This document shows positions 9,325 to 20,163 of a stretch of 64,000 nt of DNA, piece after piece. Where the stretch lies: assembly GCF_025370935.1 (NCBI RefSeq), contig NC_133473.1, forward strand, positions 21,449,369-21,513,368, given 5' to 3'. How positions within the stretch are numbered: the stretch's first letter is position 1; each line of letters begins with the position of its first letter. Both the position numbers and the translations under genes were made by a program. The notes under the pieces were generated by a model, which saw only the letters and a program-made list of their open reading frames with translations, did no database searches and had not been told where the DNA came from. The DNA comes from Choristoneura fumiferana (Eukaryota; Arthropoda; Insecta; Lepidoptera; Tortricidae).

Positions 9325-9598
9325 TCATCATCATCATCATCTCAGCCAATTTACGTCTCACTGCTGGGCACAGGCCTCCTCTGAGAATGAGAGGGCTTGG
9401 GCCGTAGTTCCCACGTGGGCCCGGTGCGGATTGGGAACTTCACACACACCATTCAATTGCTTCGCAGGTTTGTGCAGGTTTCCTCACGATGTTTTCCTTC
9501 ACCATAAGGCTCGTGGTAAATTTCAATGTAATTTCGCACCTGAATTTCGAAAAACTCAGAGGTGCGAGCCGAGGTTTGAAGCCACGAACCTCTGCTTA
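9325..9598 (-). mobile_element. SINE family C, copy 1, head lost
   Basis: On the - strand it reads from AGAGGTTCGTGGCTTCAAACC (decayed B box) through GAGTTTTTCGAAATTC, ACCACGAGCCTTATGG, GAAACCTGCACAAACC and GGAGGCCTGTGCCCAGCAG to a (GATGAT)n tail at 9325-9340. The A-box end is lost where a palindromic MITE follows at 9613. Confidence 0.7.
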
Positions 9599-9612
9599 AT
9601 ATGTTTTATTCA

Positions 9613-9724
9613 GGGGCTGAATGACGAATATATGATACCGTCTCCGTCTATTCGATCAAAACAAACAGAGACGGCATCACATTTATCCGTCAGATAAATT
9701 TAATCAATGGATGGTAAAACAGGG
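9613..9724. mobile_element. Harbinger-type MITE, decayed relative of the 15301 element
   Basis: It starts GGGGCTGAATGACG, ends ATGGATGGTAAAACAGGG and keeps the inner arms GATACCGTCTCCGTCTATTC and GAGACGGCATCACATTTA. These are the same arms as in the fresh copy at 15301-15441, with several mutations. Confidence 0.6.
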
Positions 9725-9729
9725 CGTCG

Positions 9730-9945
9730 GTAGTTTTTTTTTATTCGACTGGATGGCAAACGAGCAAATGGGTGTCCTGATGGTAATACCTCACGTGCCA
9801 GTAATTTCACCGGCTGTCTTACTCTCCACTCCGAAACACAACAGTGCAAGCACTGCTGCTTCACGGCAGGATTAGCGAGCAAGATGGTGGTAGCAATCCG
9901 GGAGGACCTTGCACAAGGTCCTACCACCTGCAAGTTTACCATAAT
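9730..9945 (-). repeat. Dispersed repeat family Q (long form), copy 1
   Basis: It starts with T8ATTCGACTGGATGGCAAAC, then carries GCCAGTAATTTCACCGGCTG, GTGCAAGCACTGCTGCTTCA and GACCTTGCACAAGGTCC (a hairpin). The same order is seen at 51145 and 55122; short forms are at 24362, 58623 and 62557. It has an oligo-A edge like a retroposon, but no tRNA-like boxes that I can see. Confidence 0.6.
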
Positions 9946-10315
9946 TGCAATTACAACATAACTAAAACTAAACGTTAATCATTAGTTTAGATTACCATTA
10001 CTTCCAGACCACTTAACGCCATTCCATCGTACCGATCCATCAAATTTGCAACTCCAATACATAGCAACATTATTTATAATTTGTCCCGCTTCCCAACTAT
10101 AAATTATAGCAAATGCAACGATCAATCAACGACAAGACATGATTTAAAACTAAGCTGGGGGTCGCCTCGTTTGGGGTGAAAAATATAAACATTGCCAAAA
10201 TATGAGAAATTGTTGAAAATGCACCTCCAAATAACCAACCCTTGGCATTCTGCAAGTGCCATCTGTTTAGTCTTCATCTGAAATCGTCACTTGTGTATTT
10301 TTAAAATAAAAAAAA
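9946..10315. other. No recognisable feature
   Basis: AT-rich DNA with no coding frame and no match to other repeats here. Confidence 0.5.
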
Positions 10316-10562
10316 TAATATCATGGGACACTTGACACCAATTGACCTAGTCCCAAACTAAGCAAAGCTTGTAGTATGGATACTAGGCAACGGATAAACA
10401 TACTTATATAGATAAATACATACTTAAATACATATTAAACATCCAAGACCCGAGAACAAACATTCGTGTTATTCATACAAATATCTGCCCCGGCCGGGAA
10501 TCGAACCCGGGACCTCAAGCTTCGTAGTCAGGTTCTCTAACCACTTGGCCATCCAGTCGTCA
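10316..10562 (-). mobile_element. SINE family B, full-length copy
   Basis: On the - strand it reads GACTGGATGGCCAAGTGGTTAG (A box), ACTACGAAGCTTGAGG, GGTTCGATTCCCGGCC (B box), then a non-tRNA body with GAATGTTTGTTCTCGG and AAGCTTTGCTTAGTTTGGGA, ending GTCCCATGATAT. The head resembles a tRNA but has no intact acceptor stem pairing, so it is a SINE and not a working tRNA gene. Confidence 0.75.
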
Positions 10563-10734
10563 AAAGTTTTTATTTTTACCTACTACTACTACTACTATTT
10601 TTTTTATCTTTCCATTGTACTCGTAGTTTCAATTGTTCTTGTTTCTGATATCCTGTCAATCATTCGAAGGTCTGGAAGAGATCCTTTTAAGGGATAAGTT
10701 CACCTTTTTACATCTTATTATCCTATCGAAAATA

Positions 10735-11011
10735 CAAACTGAGACATGGATGCACAGAAAAACCAGGAAAAGAGACCAGCACTGGGAATCGAACCCAGGT
10801 CCTCAGCAATCCGTGCTGCATGCTATAACCCCTACACCACTGCTGGACAGGAATCTAGACACGATTTTTTCCTATGCATACATATGTCAGGTTGCTTATT
10901 TCTACTATGCTACTTAAGCAGCAGCACTATATGGTTTCACGGGATACCCGTAAAAGTAAAAAATTTGGAGTTGAAATAAAAAATACAAAAAGACTCCAAA
11001 AAACCAATCAT
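10735..11011 (-). mobile_element. SINE family A, copy 3, with internal deletion
   Basis: It has the same tRNA-like body as copy 1 (B box at 10785-10794 on the - strand). The upstream segment lacks the block CGACATCTATG...GAGATGTCGC that copies 2 and 4 carry, but keeps the outer end AAAAATACAAAAAGACTCC and AAAAACCAATCAT. Confidence 0.65.
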
Positions 11012-11119
11012 AATCTTATTATCCTGTTTTCTATTAATTTCATGTATTTATTTTTATGTACATTATTTTATGAAGAGTATTAAAATACAATAGATGCCCC
11101 ATTTGTTGCTGTTGAATAA

Positions 11120-11166
11120 TCTTGCAAGTTCATTTTGACCCACTCCCAGTAGTCGGATTGTGGTTG
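11120..11166 (+). repeat. Short dispersed repeat, CTTGCAAGTT type
   Basis: AATCTTGCAAGTTCATTTTGACC with CAGTAGTCGGATTGT is close to AATCTTGCAAGTTAAATTTGACC with CAGTTAGTCAGATTGT at 19123-19167. Family unknown. Confidence 0.4.
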
Positions 11167-11292
11167 GGTGACAATTTAAGTACAGTCAACACAAAGTACA
11201 GTCAGCAAAAAAGCTTGTATAAACTGATTTTTTTTTTTTGCTACGCAGTGGCATATTTTTTCAAACTCAAAATTAATAATGAATGACTTAAT

Positions 11293-11476
11293 TATGGCGT
11301 CCGTGGACCGGGAGACGAGCTGTCGGTAGGCCTTCGCAAGATGAAGTGATGACCTGGCTAAGATCGCGGGATCGCGGTGGATGCGGAAGGCACAAGACAT
11401 GTCTGAGTGGAGAGCCTTGGGGGAGGCCTATGTCCAGCAGTGGACGTCTTTCGGCTGACATGATGATGATGGTGAT
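11293..11476 (+). mobile_element. RTE-type LINE 3' end
   Basis: It keeps GGACCGGGAGACGAGCTGTC, CGCGGTGGATGCGG, GAGGCCTATGTCCAGCAGTGG and a GATGATGATGG tail. It is very like the copy at 39123-39455 but shorter, so it is a 5'-truncated insertion of the same family. Nearby at 11575-11605 a piece GGGGGAGGCCTTTGTACG looks like a second, more decayed end. Confidence 0.7.
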
Positions 11477-11639
11477 GCTGAATGCAAACTCAATCGTAAG
11501 AATAAAGATACAAAAAATACGTAGGTATAATATCTGTAAATTAACAAAAAACAGCGCTGGTCGTCGTAGAATTATTTGGGGGAGGCCTTTGTACGTTTGT
11601 CCAGGCTGTGGACATATCGTTCGATTAATACCATAACGA

Positions 11640-12215
11640 GAATGATTTTTCCTCACGCACAGATAACTATGACTTACCAACCCGCAGTAACCGTGTAAAC
11701 ACACAAGTTATCCCCCAAATACCATTTCTCACATACCTGCAACAAAGAAGAACATTAGTCAGGCAACGCTTGACCTGCTAGTCAGAATCCGCGGCAAAAA
11801 GAAAAACAATAAATTTCGTTAAAACGTTAACAAAAACAGTTTGACTTATGCGTAAGGCTGGCTACGCGTGGACGACTTTACACGGTTCATCTTGTAAGTA
11901 TCTATAAACGAGCAATTCTTGTATAATTATTTATTTACTATCGAGGAAATTACAACACATAAAATACAACACAATTATTCTTTAATGCACACCACAAATT
12001 AAAATAATAAACTTACATTTGTATAATTGCATAGATGTGGTTTCTCCGTGTAATAGTAGTTTAGTTAAGTTTATTTATTCATTCAATATAAGATTACATT
12101 ATAATTTACATAAATGTCAGTTAAGTATAAGAATTTATATTGAAATCGTCAAGTAAACAAGTTTATTCATGAAAACCATCGCTGGTACCGGGGGTACCGT
12201 CAGAAAAAAACAATC
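11640..12215. other. No recognisable gene; AT-rich
   Basis: The part 12060-12180 (TTTATTTATTCATTCAATATAAG) looks like the reversed 3' UTR of a retroposon, but I cannot support a family. Confidence 0.4.
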
Positions 12216-12217
12216 TT

Positions 12218-12360
12218 TACTAATATTATAAATTCACAAGTGAGTTTTTTTGTTTGTTCTTGCTTTTACGCTTTCTCTACTGATCTCATTATTATAGTTT
12301 TTACCAAAGGCGCGTGATAAACGAATCCTTCGCAAAAAAAAGTCGCGGGCAACGGCTAGT
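12218..12360 (+). mobile_element. Helitron-like element, short copy
   Basis: It starts TACTAATATTATAAATTC and ends AGTCGCGGGCAACGGCTAGT. The same start and the same CTAGT end, usually with a GC hairpin, recur at 20164, 51766 and 61224. Ends like these, with no inverted repeats and no target duplication, are what I expect of Helitron-like non-autonomous elements in Lepidoptera. The class is an inference. Confidence 0.5.
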
Positions 12361-12408
12361 TATTTATTAAGCAACGATCGCGTGATTAATGCGCTCAAGA
12401 ATTAAACT

Positions 12409-12670
12409 CAATTGGGCCAATCAACTATTTTACCGACACTGGGCGTTTCTTGCGTTACCAAAATTGTCTCTGGCGTTACCAAAAAATTGTATTTCCAACA
12501 AGATATTTCACGGTTTAATAGGTTGAACTTACGTAGGATGGTATGACTGTATTCATGTACACCATCTATTAAATTAAAGAAAAAACATGTTTACTTACAA
12601 AAATCTGCAATTGTTTGGAAAAATGTCGCGGACAGATTAGTGTCGGTAAAAAAGTTTATTGGCCCAATTG
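12409..12670. mobile_element. MITE with 32-bp terminal inverted repeats
   Basis: CAATTGGGCCAATCAACT...TTACCGACACT at 12409-12440 returns as its reverse complement, with about three mismatches, at 12639-12670. The 198-base interior has no frame. I see no clear target duplication, so the superfamily is open. Confidence 0.65.
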
Positions 12671-13447
12671 TCAAGTTTCCCTCCAATTCCATGGTCGTAT
12701 AACTCACGATTATCCAGAACCCAGTCGCTCCGTGCATGCCGGGCCTAATACCAGTAATTAACAAGCGTCCCGGAACGCATAAATCGAGCGCCGCTCTACA
12801 TTCTTCTTCGTCCCTGCCTCTTTGTACTTACTTTTTTAACGCGTGTGGCCTCGCGTAAATCCATTAACTATACTTCATGCTTTATGTTTTACAAGTGTAC
12901 AATCTACGATGTCATGTCAAAATTCAAGAGAGTGTAAAGGTATCTATGCACTCTACCGTGTCTTGCTATGACCGTAATAGGAACGTTTCAGGCACGGAAT
13001 ATAAAGCTACATGGGCTACAACATGTCAACGGCGAGGCATACTCTTATATTACGGGTTTAGTGACCATAGAATCTGGAGCTACAAAAAGACCATCTATTT
13101 TTAAATTGGACAATAGAAATGAAACTGAAGTTAATTGGTATACCTAGGTTTGTGTACAGGTGGCCACCTTTAATGCCATATATTTGCGCTGCACCTCCTT
13201 TTTTTTAATGTAAGCTGTGCAAACGTATACTATATATACTATACTATAAACGAGTCCGTGCTTTAAAGGTGGGTACTGACCACCTTACAAGACACGCACT
13301 CGACAGGTCTTCTTTATAATTACAGGTAGCTTGCACTGGATGCCTTTTATGCTTACCGTATGGCACTCGATTTCAGTCTAAGGTCATCAAGGAATATTCG
13401 AAAGCGCATAAACGGCCAGCTTCTTGAACATAAGATGGAACGCACTT
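12671..13447. other. No recognisable gene; one GC-richer patch
   Basis: The patch 12715-12805 (around GCATGCCGGGCC and ATCGAGCGCCGCTC) is GC-richer than its surroundings but has no convincing frame. The rest is AT-rich and featureless. Confidence 0.4.
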
Positions 13448-13462
13448 GAAAAAGTTATACCT

Positions 13463-13774
13463 CATCCCAGCCTATATACGTCCCACTGCTGGGCACAGGC
13501 CTCCTCTCAGAACAAGAGGGCTTGGGCTATAGTTCCCACGCGGGCCCAGTGCGGATTGGGAACTTCACACGCACCATTGAATTGCTTCGCAGGTTTGTGC
13601 AGGTTTCCTCATGATGTTTTCCTTCACCGCAATGCTCGTGGTAAATTTCAAATGTAATTCCGCACATGAATTCCGAAAAACTCAGAGGTGCGAGCCGGGG
13701 TTCGAACCCACGACCCTCTGCTTGAGAGGCGATAGGTCAAACCACTAGGCCACCACGGCTACCCGGGCTACACG
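13463..13774 (-). mobile_element. SINE family C, full-length copy with target duplication
   Basis: The copy is complete. On the - strand it begins CGTGTAGCCCGGGTAGCCG, has the A box TGGCCTAGTGG, the B box GGTTCGAACCC, the body blocks listed for the copy at 9325, and ends in GGCTGGGATGAGG. It lies between two perfect 15-bp direct repeats, GAAAAAGTTATACCT, at 13448-13462 and 13775-13789. Such a duplication is expected from LINE-driven retroposition and fixes both ends of the element. Confidence 0.88.
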
Positions 13775-13789
13775 GAAAAAGTTATACCT

Positions 13790-14430
13790 AACTAACAAAT
13801 ATTTCGTATTTTTTTACTTTATACCACCTTATTTAGCTTGCATTATTTGCTGATTTGCATGCTTCAAAATAATGATCTCAATATTACAAGAACCAAGTTA
13901 AAAGTCCAAATAGCTCGTTTCATACGTCTAAACACCGACAATTGTCCCAGCTGCACAATAAATAACTTGCTATCGTCAAATTAAAGTAAATTCCCACTGT
14001 GCCCAAGATTGGGCATCAAACGGAAGTGTTAGTGCATCCACCGTCTCCCACCAATTAGCCTAGCATTGCACCACATAAATTGTATCAAACTGCTTTGCTC
14101 CGGTCTGCACCGGTTTCTATAAGGTTACTGGAAGGGGTCATTGTGTAACAAAACAATATCATAGAAAAAATAGTTTAAGTTCAATAATGCTTAGACGTAA
14201 TGATATAAGTAGTATCATTTAGTTACTTACAATAAGTACAAAAAATAACAAATACGTTAAGCAAAGCAAAAAAAAACTTAAACTAGCTTATTCTCAGGCT
14301 AAAAACCTGCATCTATTTACAAATATCATCCAGATAGCTTCGCAGGTTGCCCATAAGGCTGGCTGTGTTATACCATACATTGACCAACTAAAAAGGCAAC
14401 AAGGCAAGATTTGATTGTGACCATAGTCAG
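13790..14430. other. No recognisable feature
   Basis: AT-rich DNA. No frame, no repeat match and no notable hairpin. Confidence 0.5.
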
Positions 14431-14449
14431 TAGGAGTATTAGGTAGAAC

Positions 14450-14530
14450 TGCGACCCTCAGTGCACGAGCCGAGCGAGCGAAGCGAGCGTGCCGCGGCGG
14501 CGGCCGGCGAAGTGCCAGAACCGAACATAT
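14450..14530. repeat. GC-rich repeat with GCGAGCGAAGCGAGCG
   Basis: It contains GCACGAGCCGAGCGAGCGAAG followed by CGCGGCGGCGGCCGGCGAAG. A related stretch (GTGCGAGCCAAGCGAGCGAAG) sits inside the long-TIR element at 42505-42560. The - strand frame 14294-14539 that covers it is a by-product. Confidence 0.5.
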
Positions 14531-14539
14531 TTCCCACAA

Positions 14540-14941
14540 ACACGTATAGGAACAACAAAGAATGCGAATCGTGATGTTTTAGCAGTGGTCGGACTAAAGT
14601 AGGCACACCCACCAATGTAAATCATAATCTCTGTGTACGTTCCGATATATGTTCAGTTTAAATAATATAGCTTTTAATCACATGAGTACAAATGATTATA
14701 TAAAATAAATTTATAAATAAAGAAATTCTCCCAAATAAGATTATGCGTTTAATTAAATGTCGTTAATAAAATTATGAGTAAAAAAAAATCGAAATATGTA
14801 TCTTTATGAACAATGTAGGTAGTAGTAAAAATAATTATGATTACAAAGCGGTATTATTATAAATAATCGAATAAAAAATTGTGTATGAGCCAATATGGAC
14901 CTCAAAAAATCTTTTAGTCCTTTCCAGTCGGTCTAGCTCAC
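14540..14941. other. No recognisable feature
   Basis: AT-rich, with several short runs of A. No supported feature. Confidence 0.5.
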
Positions 14942-15049
14942 CAACCACTCCAGCCCCTCGCAAGAGTTCATTATCACAAATAAACCCGAGAGCCTTTCTG
15001 TTTTTATTGTCGGTGCTTCTGCAACAATATGGCGGACTATGTCAAGTGC
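14942..15049 (-). CDS. Candidate internal exon (36 codons), unidentified
   Basis: On the - strand a 108-base stretch lies between CCCGTTCAG (possible acceptor) and TTG followed by GTGAGC (possible donor) and is open in phase 0 throughout. The peptide contains RHIVAEAPTIKTERL and RLSGLFVIMNS and ends GLEWL. It is non-repetitive and mixed in composition, and reads like real protein. An in-frame TGA lies nine bases before the acceptor and a TAG just after the donor, so the open stretch is about exon-sized. Against it, the acceptor lacks a pyrimidine tract. I do not recognise the family. It may be an exon of a - strand gene, a pseudogene piece or chance. Confidence 0.3.
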
Positions 15050-15300
15050 CTGAACGGGTCACTGAATAGTTTTCGCTGTCTGAGACCGCTATTTCAGTTC
15101 ATTTATTTAATAATTGGAAAAAAAACTTTATACTTTCTGAAAAAAAACATCTATAACATTTGGACAGCGACGACAAATCAGTTGCCAAAAAGTAGCAAAA
15201 GGAAACATAAAACTGAAATACGAATATTACAATGACAGGACGGTCTTTATTCCATTCTAATATTCCTTTTCTGGGATCCGGCACAATCTAGTAAGACTAA

Positions 15301-15441
15301 GGGGCTGTTTCACCATCCATTGATTAGTGTTAACTGACGGTTAAATGTGATGCCGTCTCTATTTGTTTTGTTTGAATAGACGGAGACGGCATCACATTTA
15401 ACCGTCAGTTAACACTAATCAATGGATGGTGAAACAGCCCC
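15301..15441. mobile_element. Palindromic Harbinger-type MITE, nearly perfect
   Basis: The element is a 141-bp fold-back: GGGGCTGTTTCACCATCC at the left is matched for at least 58 bases by the reverse complement at 15384-15441, leaving a loop of roughly 22 bases. TAA stands on both sides (15298-15300 and 15442-15444), a 3-bp duplication of the TWA type used by PIF/Harbinger transposons. Arms without visible mutations indicate a recent insertion. Older relatives lie at 9613 and 16321. Confidence 0.85.
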
Positions 15442-15444
15442 TAA

Positions 15445-16320
15445 GTATTGGAATCAGTACTGACTACTTTTAAGTCAATAATCATAGGAATGCGTTATTC
15501 TTATCAGCATAATAAAACAAGGTGTCAGTAACAAAAAAGCTTTATCATCATCGGATCTTTTATTGCCAATTTTGATTTTTTTTGTGGGAAACTTTTAGCA
15601 CGTGTTTTTTATTTTCTACACGCAGTTACGCTTCATAGTTTATTTTCGGTAATTTCTTTGATTTTAATTCATTATTATCAAAATATTACTAGATCACGAG
15701 ATTAATAAATAACAGCCAATATTTCGATATTACTAATCCTCCAAAACTACTAGCAAGCAGTCTTGTTCTTAGCATTTATCGCTTACCTACGCACAGGAAA
15801 CATAAGTTCAAAACGACCCCTATATATCCAACTGCATACGCTCTTTGAGTTGCCAAACACGAACTACAATTTAACGTGCCATCGCCTTTCCTTAATTCTA
15901 TCACTCCCCAACTTCACTGGCACAGTTAAGAAAACAAAATTAACATTAGATTCAACGGCTTAATCCACAAACGCGTCACGTATGAATGTGGTTACAACTA
16001 TATAACATTCAGATTGTATTAAAACCGCAGCTACTTTGAAGATTTCATCTGTCTCTGTTACCGTCAAAATACTTTCTACTTTATGGTTCACCGCTTAAAG
16101 TTCACGTTTGTCTGTAAGTGGTGTTACTTCGTATCAGAATTTACAAAATTCAGCAAATATCTTAATGCAAATGTGACTGTTTGTTTTGCTTCTTGATGGT
16201 TACGTATCATTTTTGGCTTTGGAATTTCGAGCCGTGCTACTTTGGAAGTTTGTAAGTTGATTCATGTGTTTGACTGTTGCACCCTTTGTTGGCACCTTTG
16301 TTGAAGCGTTTGATAGTTTA
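15445..16320. other. No recognisable feature
   Basis: AT-rich DNA. A 66-codon frame at 15763-15963 has no family resemblance and looks like chance. Confidence 0.5.
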
Positions 16321-16470
16321 AGGGCGTCTTTCATTACTCATTGATATATTTTATGTGACAGATAAACGTGATGCCGTCTCTACTTAAGTATTCGGATAGG
16401 ACAAACAGAGTTGGCAGCATAGATATCTGTCATATATAAAATACATCAATTAGAAGTGAAACAGGGGTCT
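16321..16470. mobile_element. Harbinger-type MITE, decayed copy
   Basis: TGACAGATAAACGTGATGCCG and CGTCTCTAC align with the left arm of the 15301 element, and AGAAGTGAAACAGGGG with its right end. The arms now pair poorly. Confidence 0.55.
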
Positions 16471-19400
16471 GTATAAAAACTTTTTAATCCTATTTCAAAA
16501 TGAACTTTCGATTTAGATTTTTCTGCTTCAATATTCGTTATCGTAAAGACATTTGTTATTACGATGATTGGGACAAATCTTGTTAGTTATGCTTACTTGC
16601 AAGAATTCCTTTCTTTAATAGACCTTGTTAAGATTTTCTAGATTGTTGCGAATATTACATTTCTTACAGAAAAATAATTTTGCGCTTATATGTCAGACTC
16701 TTAACAAATATCAATAGGTAATGTAATATTATTTTATAAGTAATATGTCGGTATCACTTTACGTTTTGTTAGTCATATAATTTGTGAGATTACAGACACT
16801 CGACGGACCCTCTTTAATTTAGCTGAGACCCTCGTTTTTATTGTAAGAATAGAAGATTGGGGGTAAGAATTATAGAAAAGCGTACGAGAGCGTAGAGTCC
16901 AAGATGCTAAATAATAACACATTTTAATGCACCGCAAGTCTTGTACACATTTCTAGACGTCTTAATATTCACTATAAATGCAGTATCTATAAAAAATCGA
17001 TACTAGCAAAGGCTTATAGGTATTTAAGCAAGATTTACGCAACGTATTCTATATTAGTTGTTTGAAGTCCCTTACATTTGAGTGACATATTTTGTTCTTA
17101 TAGAAGTAATAGAAATACGCATTATTTACAACTTTTAGTTATCTACATATTTATTACGGTTCTTAAAAAACAGCCCCGTCGTGGGCAAAGACAGTGTAGC
17201 AAAATTAATAGGGTCCTTGCCATCTTTCGGTAAAAATGAATCCTAAAAATTTATGTTTTAGAAAATAGATATCTGTAAGTCCTTCCGTATACGATTGGTT
17301 TGATTAATCCGCTAACGTATTTAAGCTTGGTAACTAAAATACCGTTCATACATGATTAAGTACTGTATGTATCATTATCGCTTATAACATTGTTTTCATC
17401 GGCCACGCCATTAGCTGAAGTAGTTCGATTACCACGTTATTGTGAGCTAAATGACACTCAAATGCTGCTCAATTATGGGCTTCAGTTATAATATTTATAG
17501 AGAAAAAGAGATTTACTAGATTATTTCTTTCGTTTTATGTATTTGAAATAATAATGTATGCAAGAAAAAATATTCCTACAACTAGAAATTACAGAAAAAC
17601 TTAAAGTTCTATCTTATAAACTAGCTGAAACCAAACAGTCGTTTGTGGGAAATCACAAACTTTTTTTTTTAACAAAATTCCAAAATATATTACAAATCAA
17701 ACACACAAAATTCAGATTCATAGTCAAGAACACATTAATATCTAAAAGATCATGGACGTGTTTAGAAATAATTTCGTTCCACATTGGCGATAAGTTCCAT
17801 TAAATAGCGTAAGTCATTTAATAATATTGTAGATCTGTTTTCTAAAAAAATACCTTGTAAAGTTTCTTGCCAAGTTCTTCTCAACAGAGTTTTTTTCCAA
17901 ACGAGTTAGTTTGAAGGCCGACCCGAAGGGGAGGCCTTCGATAATACTAATTCATCTATTGCACTTTTGGCAGAGACTAAAAATTGTGCTTTTCACGATC
18001 ACTGCGAGGAAATAAAAATAGTGTCACCCCTCCCGCCAGCACGCCAGCTCAGCACGCCAGGAATGAAATTCAGAAATTATATTCAAAAAAGTCGTATCGT
18101 ATTATGAAATACATATATTGATACGACCTGTTTTCGTAATGTGTTACATTGTTGTCGTGTTTTGCGAGCCATAAATGAGTCGGCTGTTAAATGTATATAA
18201 AGGCAGTTTTGGGTACTGGATTTAGGTTATCTATGGCCACATTTTCAAGCAGTGTCCTAAAGTATATTTTAATATCATTTCATCTTCCCTATTTAAAAAC
18301 TGTTTCCCTTTTTCATGTTTCAAACCACGGCAAACGTGAACTCTATAAATTGAAGCAACTACACAATCAAACGATGTCCATAAATTTGTGATCTAATTAA
18401 ACATATGAAGGATTAATGGGGTGACAATAATCTTATGGCGTCACGTACTATGGGGCATGGGATAATCCCGAATTTAATCAGTGGATTCCACCACAACCCT
18501 TATAAACTTTAGGTCGACCTTCCATAGATATAAATGTTCATTGTTCGTGATTTAATTAAAATGTATATAAAAAAACCTAAATCTTAATTATTCATAAAAT
18601 CGAAAGTTTGTGAGTATGTACGTAGAGTTAGTATCACTTTGTCTAAAAAGCAACTAGTTCGTATTGGAAACTACAACAAACATAGGTTAGGTAAGATTAG
18701 AGTTGTGTCAAGGTGCAATACGCCTCAACCACGCGAAATAGGAGCTCCTCGAAATGGAGCTCCATCGAATTTTAGGTTAACGATGAACGGAGACCGACCA
18801 GATATCAGTAAACTTTTTAGAACACTTGCCTACTTAGACCAGTTTCTTCTTAGACTAGGTACTTGCTTCTTAGACCAACTGGTTTTTAGACGAGATGATA
18901 ATAAGCTGGACCTCAGAAATATAAAGTACAAACTATTTTTATCCCGTTCTTAACAAAAGATAGGAATCCTAAACATGTCGTGTAATCCCAAATTTTTAAC
19001 CTCTAAGTTTACAGATTTGAAATTTTGTACGGGTATTTTTCATACAATATTAATGAAGACTAATATTACAAGCTTTTATTTAGTTTCACTTATCCCGTTG
19101 TATGTCTGTCTGTCTGTAATCAAATCTTGCAAGTTAAATTTGACCAACTTCCAGTTAGTCAGATTGTCTTTTTTTTAATTTGACTTGTTTGATTAACTTA
19201 TAATGTTTCATTTGGTGATAACTGTCCAGAGAGTAAAATAAAATAAGTGTGTTTTTTTAATTTTACATTTTGAGATGCGCCTGCAGTTTCCGATGACTGA
19301 TTCCTCCTCAATGATTAATTGATAACAATCGAAACACGAGACGATAACAAACAATGATTACCTACAGAACACAGAGAAAATCATTAAAATTGTAACATTA

Positions 19401-19654
19401 TAAATAAGGGGTCCTTGCATAATAGGCCTCGAATGAAGGGGGTCCCATTGTGAAGGAACCCTGGGTCTCGTAGGGTCGGTGCATAAATAGTTACATTTCA
19501 TTGTGAGCAGCAAATTATTGTAATTTAGCAGACGTGGCACAAAAGAGCGACATAAAAGTAATGTTCGTTAAAAATTGAAATTTGACGGTGACAGAAGTGG
19601 AACATTTGATATTAATGCGAAAAAACCAGTTACTTTTTCAATCCATTGGAAATA
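16471..19654. other. Long AT-rich stretch without a supported gene
   Basis: No repeat family from the rest of the window is obvious except the short CTTGCAAGTT repeat at 19123-19167 and, at 17875-17905, a CTTCTCAACAGAGTTTTTTTCC piece that faintly resembles 54570-54600. The 104-codon frame at 18639-18953 includes an imperfect CTTAGACCAGTT/CTTAGACCAACT repetition and does not look like a known protein. Nothing else can be supported. Confidence 0.4.
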
Positions 19655-19780
19655 GAATGACCAAGTGGTTAGAGTACCTGACTACGAAACTTGAGGTCTC
19701 GAGTTCGATTAGATTTTTTTTTGACATTCATAAGTGCTTGTTATAGCCTAAATTGAATAAAGTTATTTTGACTTTGACTT
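19655..19780 (+). mobile_element. Chimeric SINE: family B head with tail J
   Basis: The head GAATGACCAAGTGGTTAGAG...CTACGAAACTTGAGG with a degraded B box (GAGTTCGATTA) is that of SINE-B. It is followed directly by TTTTTTTGACATTCATAAGTG and TTGAATAAAGTTATTTTGAC, which is the J tail found without this head at 54600 and 59497. The usual B body is absent. Confidence 0.6.
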
Positions 19781-20163
19781 AATGGCAGGATAGTCATGAA
19801 GTTGTATAAGTTAAATTAATAAATATATTATTGTTTACAAAACTAGAAACATGTCGCATCTTTCAACAAAACTCGATGTGTTGTGTTAAGAAGTTCATTC
19901 ACTTAATAATATTGATGAACACATTATAATTTGAATTTCCTCGGCGGTATTCCCAAACATCATCGAATTGAATGTCATTAAGAAAGGAGTCCGACTGTTT
20001 TTAAGAAGTCGGATTAGCGACTGGCATTAGCAGTGGTGACTTTTATGAAGTTGCAAATATCGATGAGCGGTGGTGGTGGTTGCAAAACAAAGCCTTTGAA
20101 TAAAAGAAAAAAAAATATTCATCGTGTATTTACAAAACAAAACAAAATAATCATTAAAATCCA

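Noticed and set aside
10501..10562. tRNA gene
   Set aside because: The A and B boxes are present, but there is no paired acceptor stem, and the same head recurs with a long conserved body: it is SINE-B. The same reasoning applies to the SINE-A and SINE-C heads.
18639..18953. 104-codon ORF as a small gene
   Set aside because: No recognisable domain, locally repetitive composition, and no promoter or splice context.
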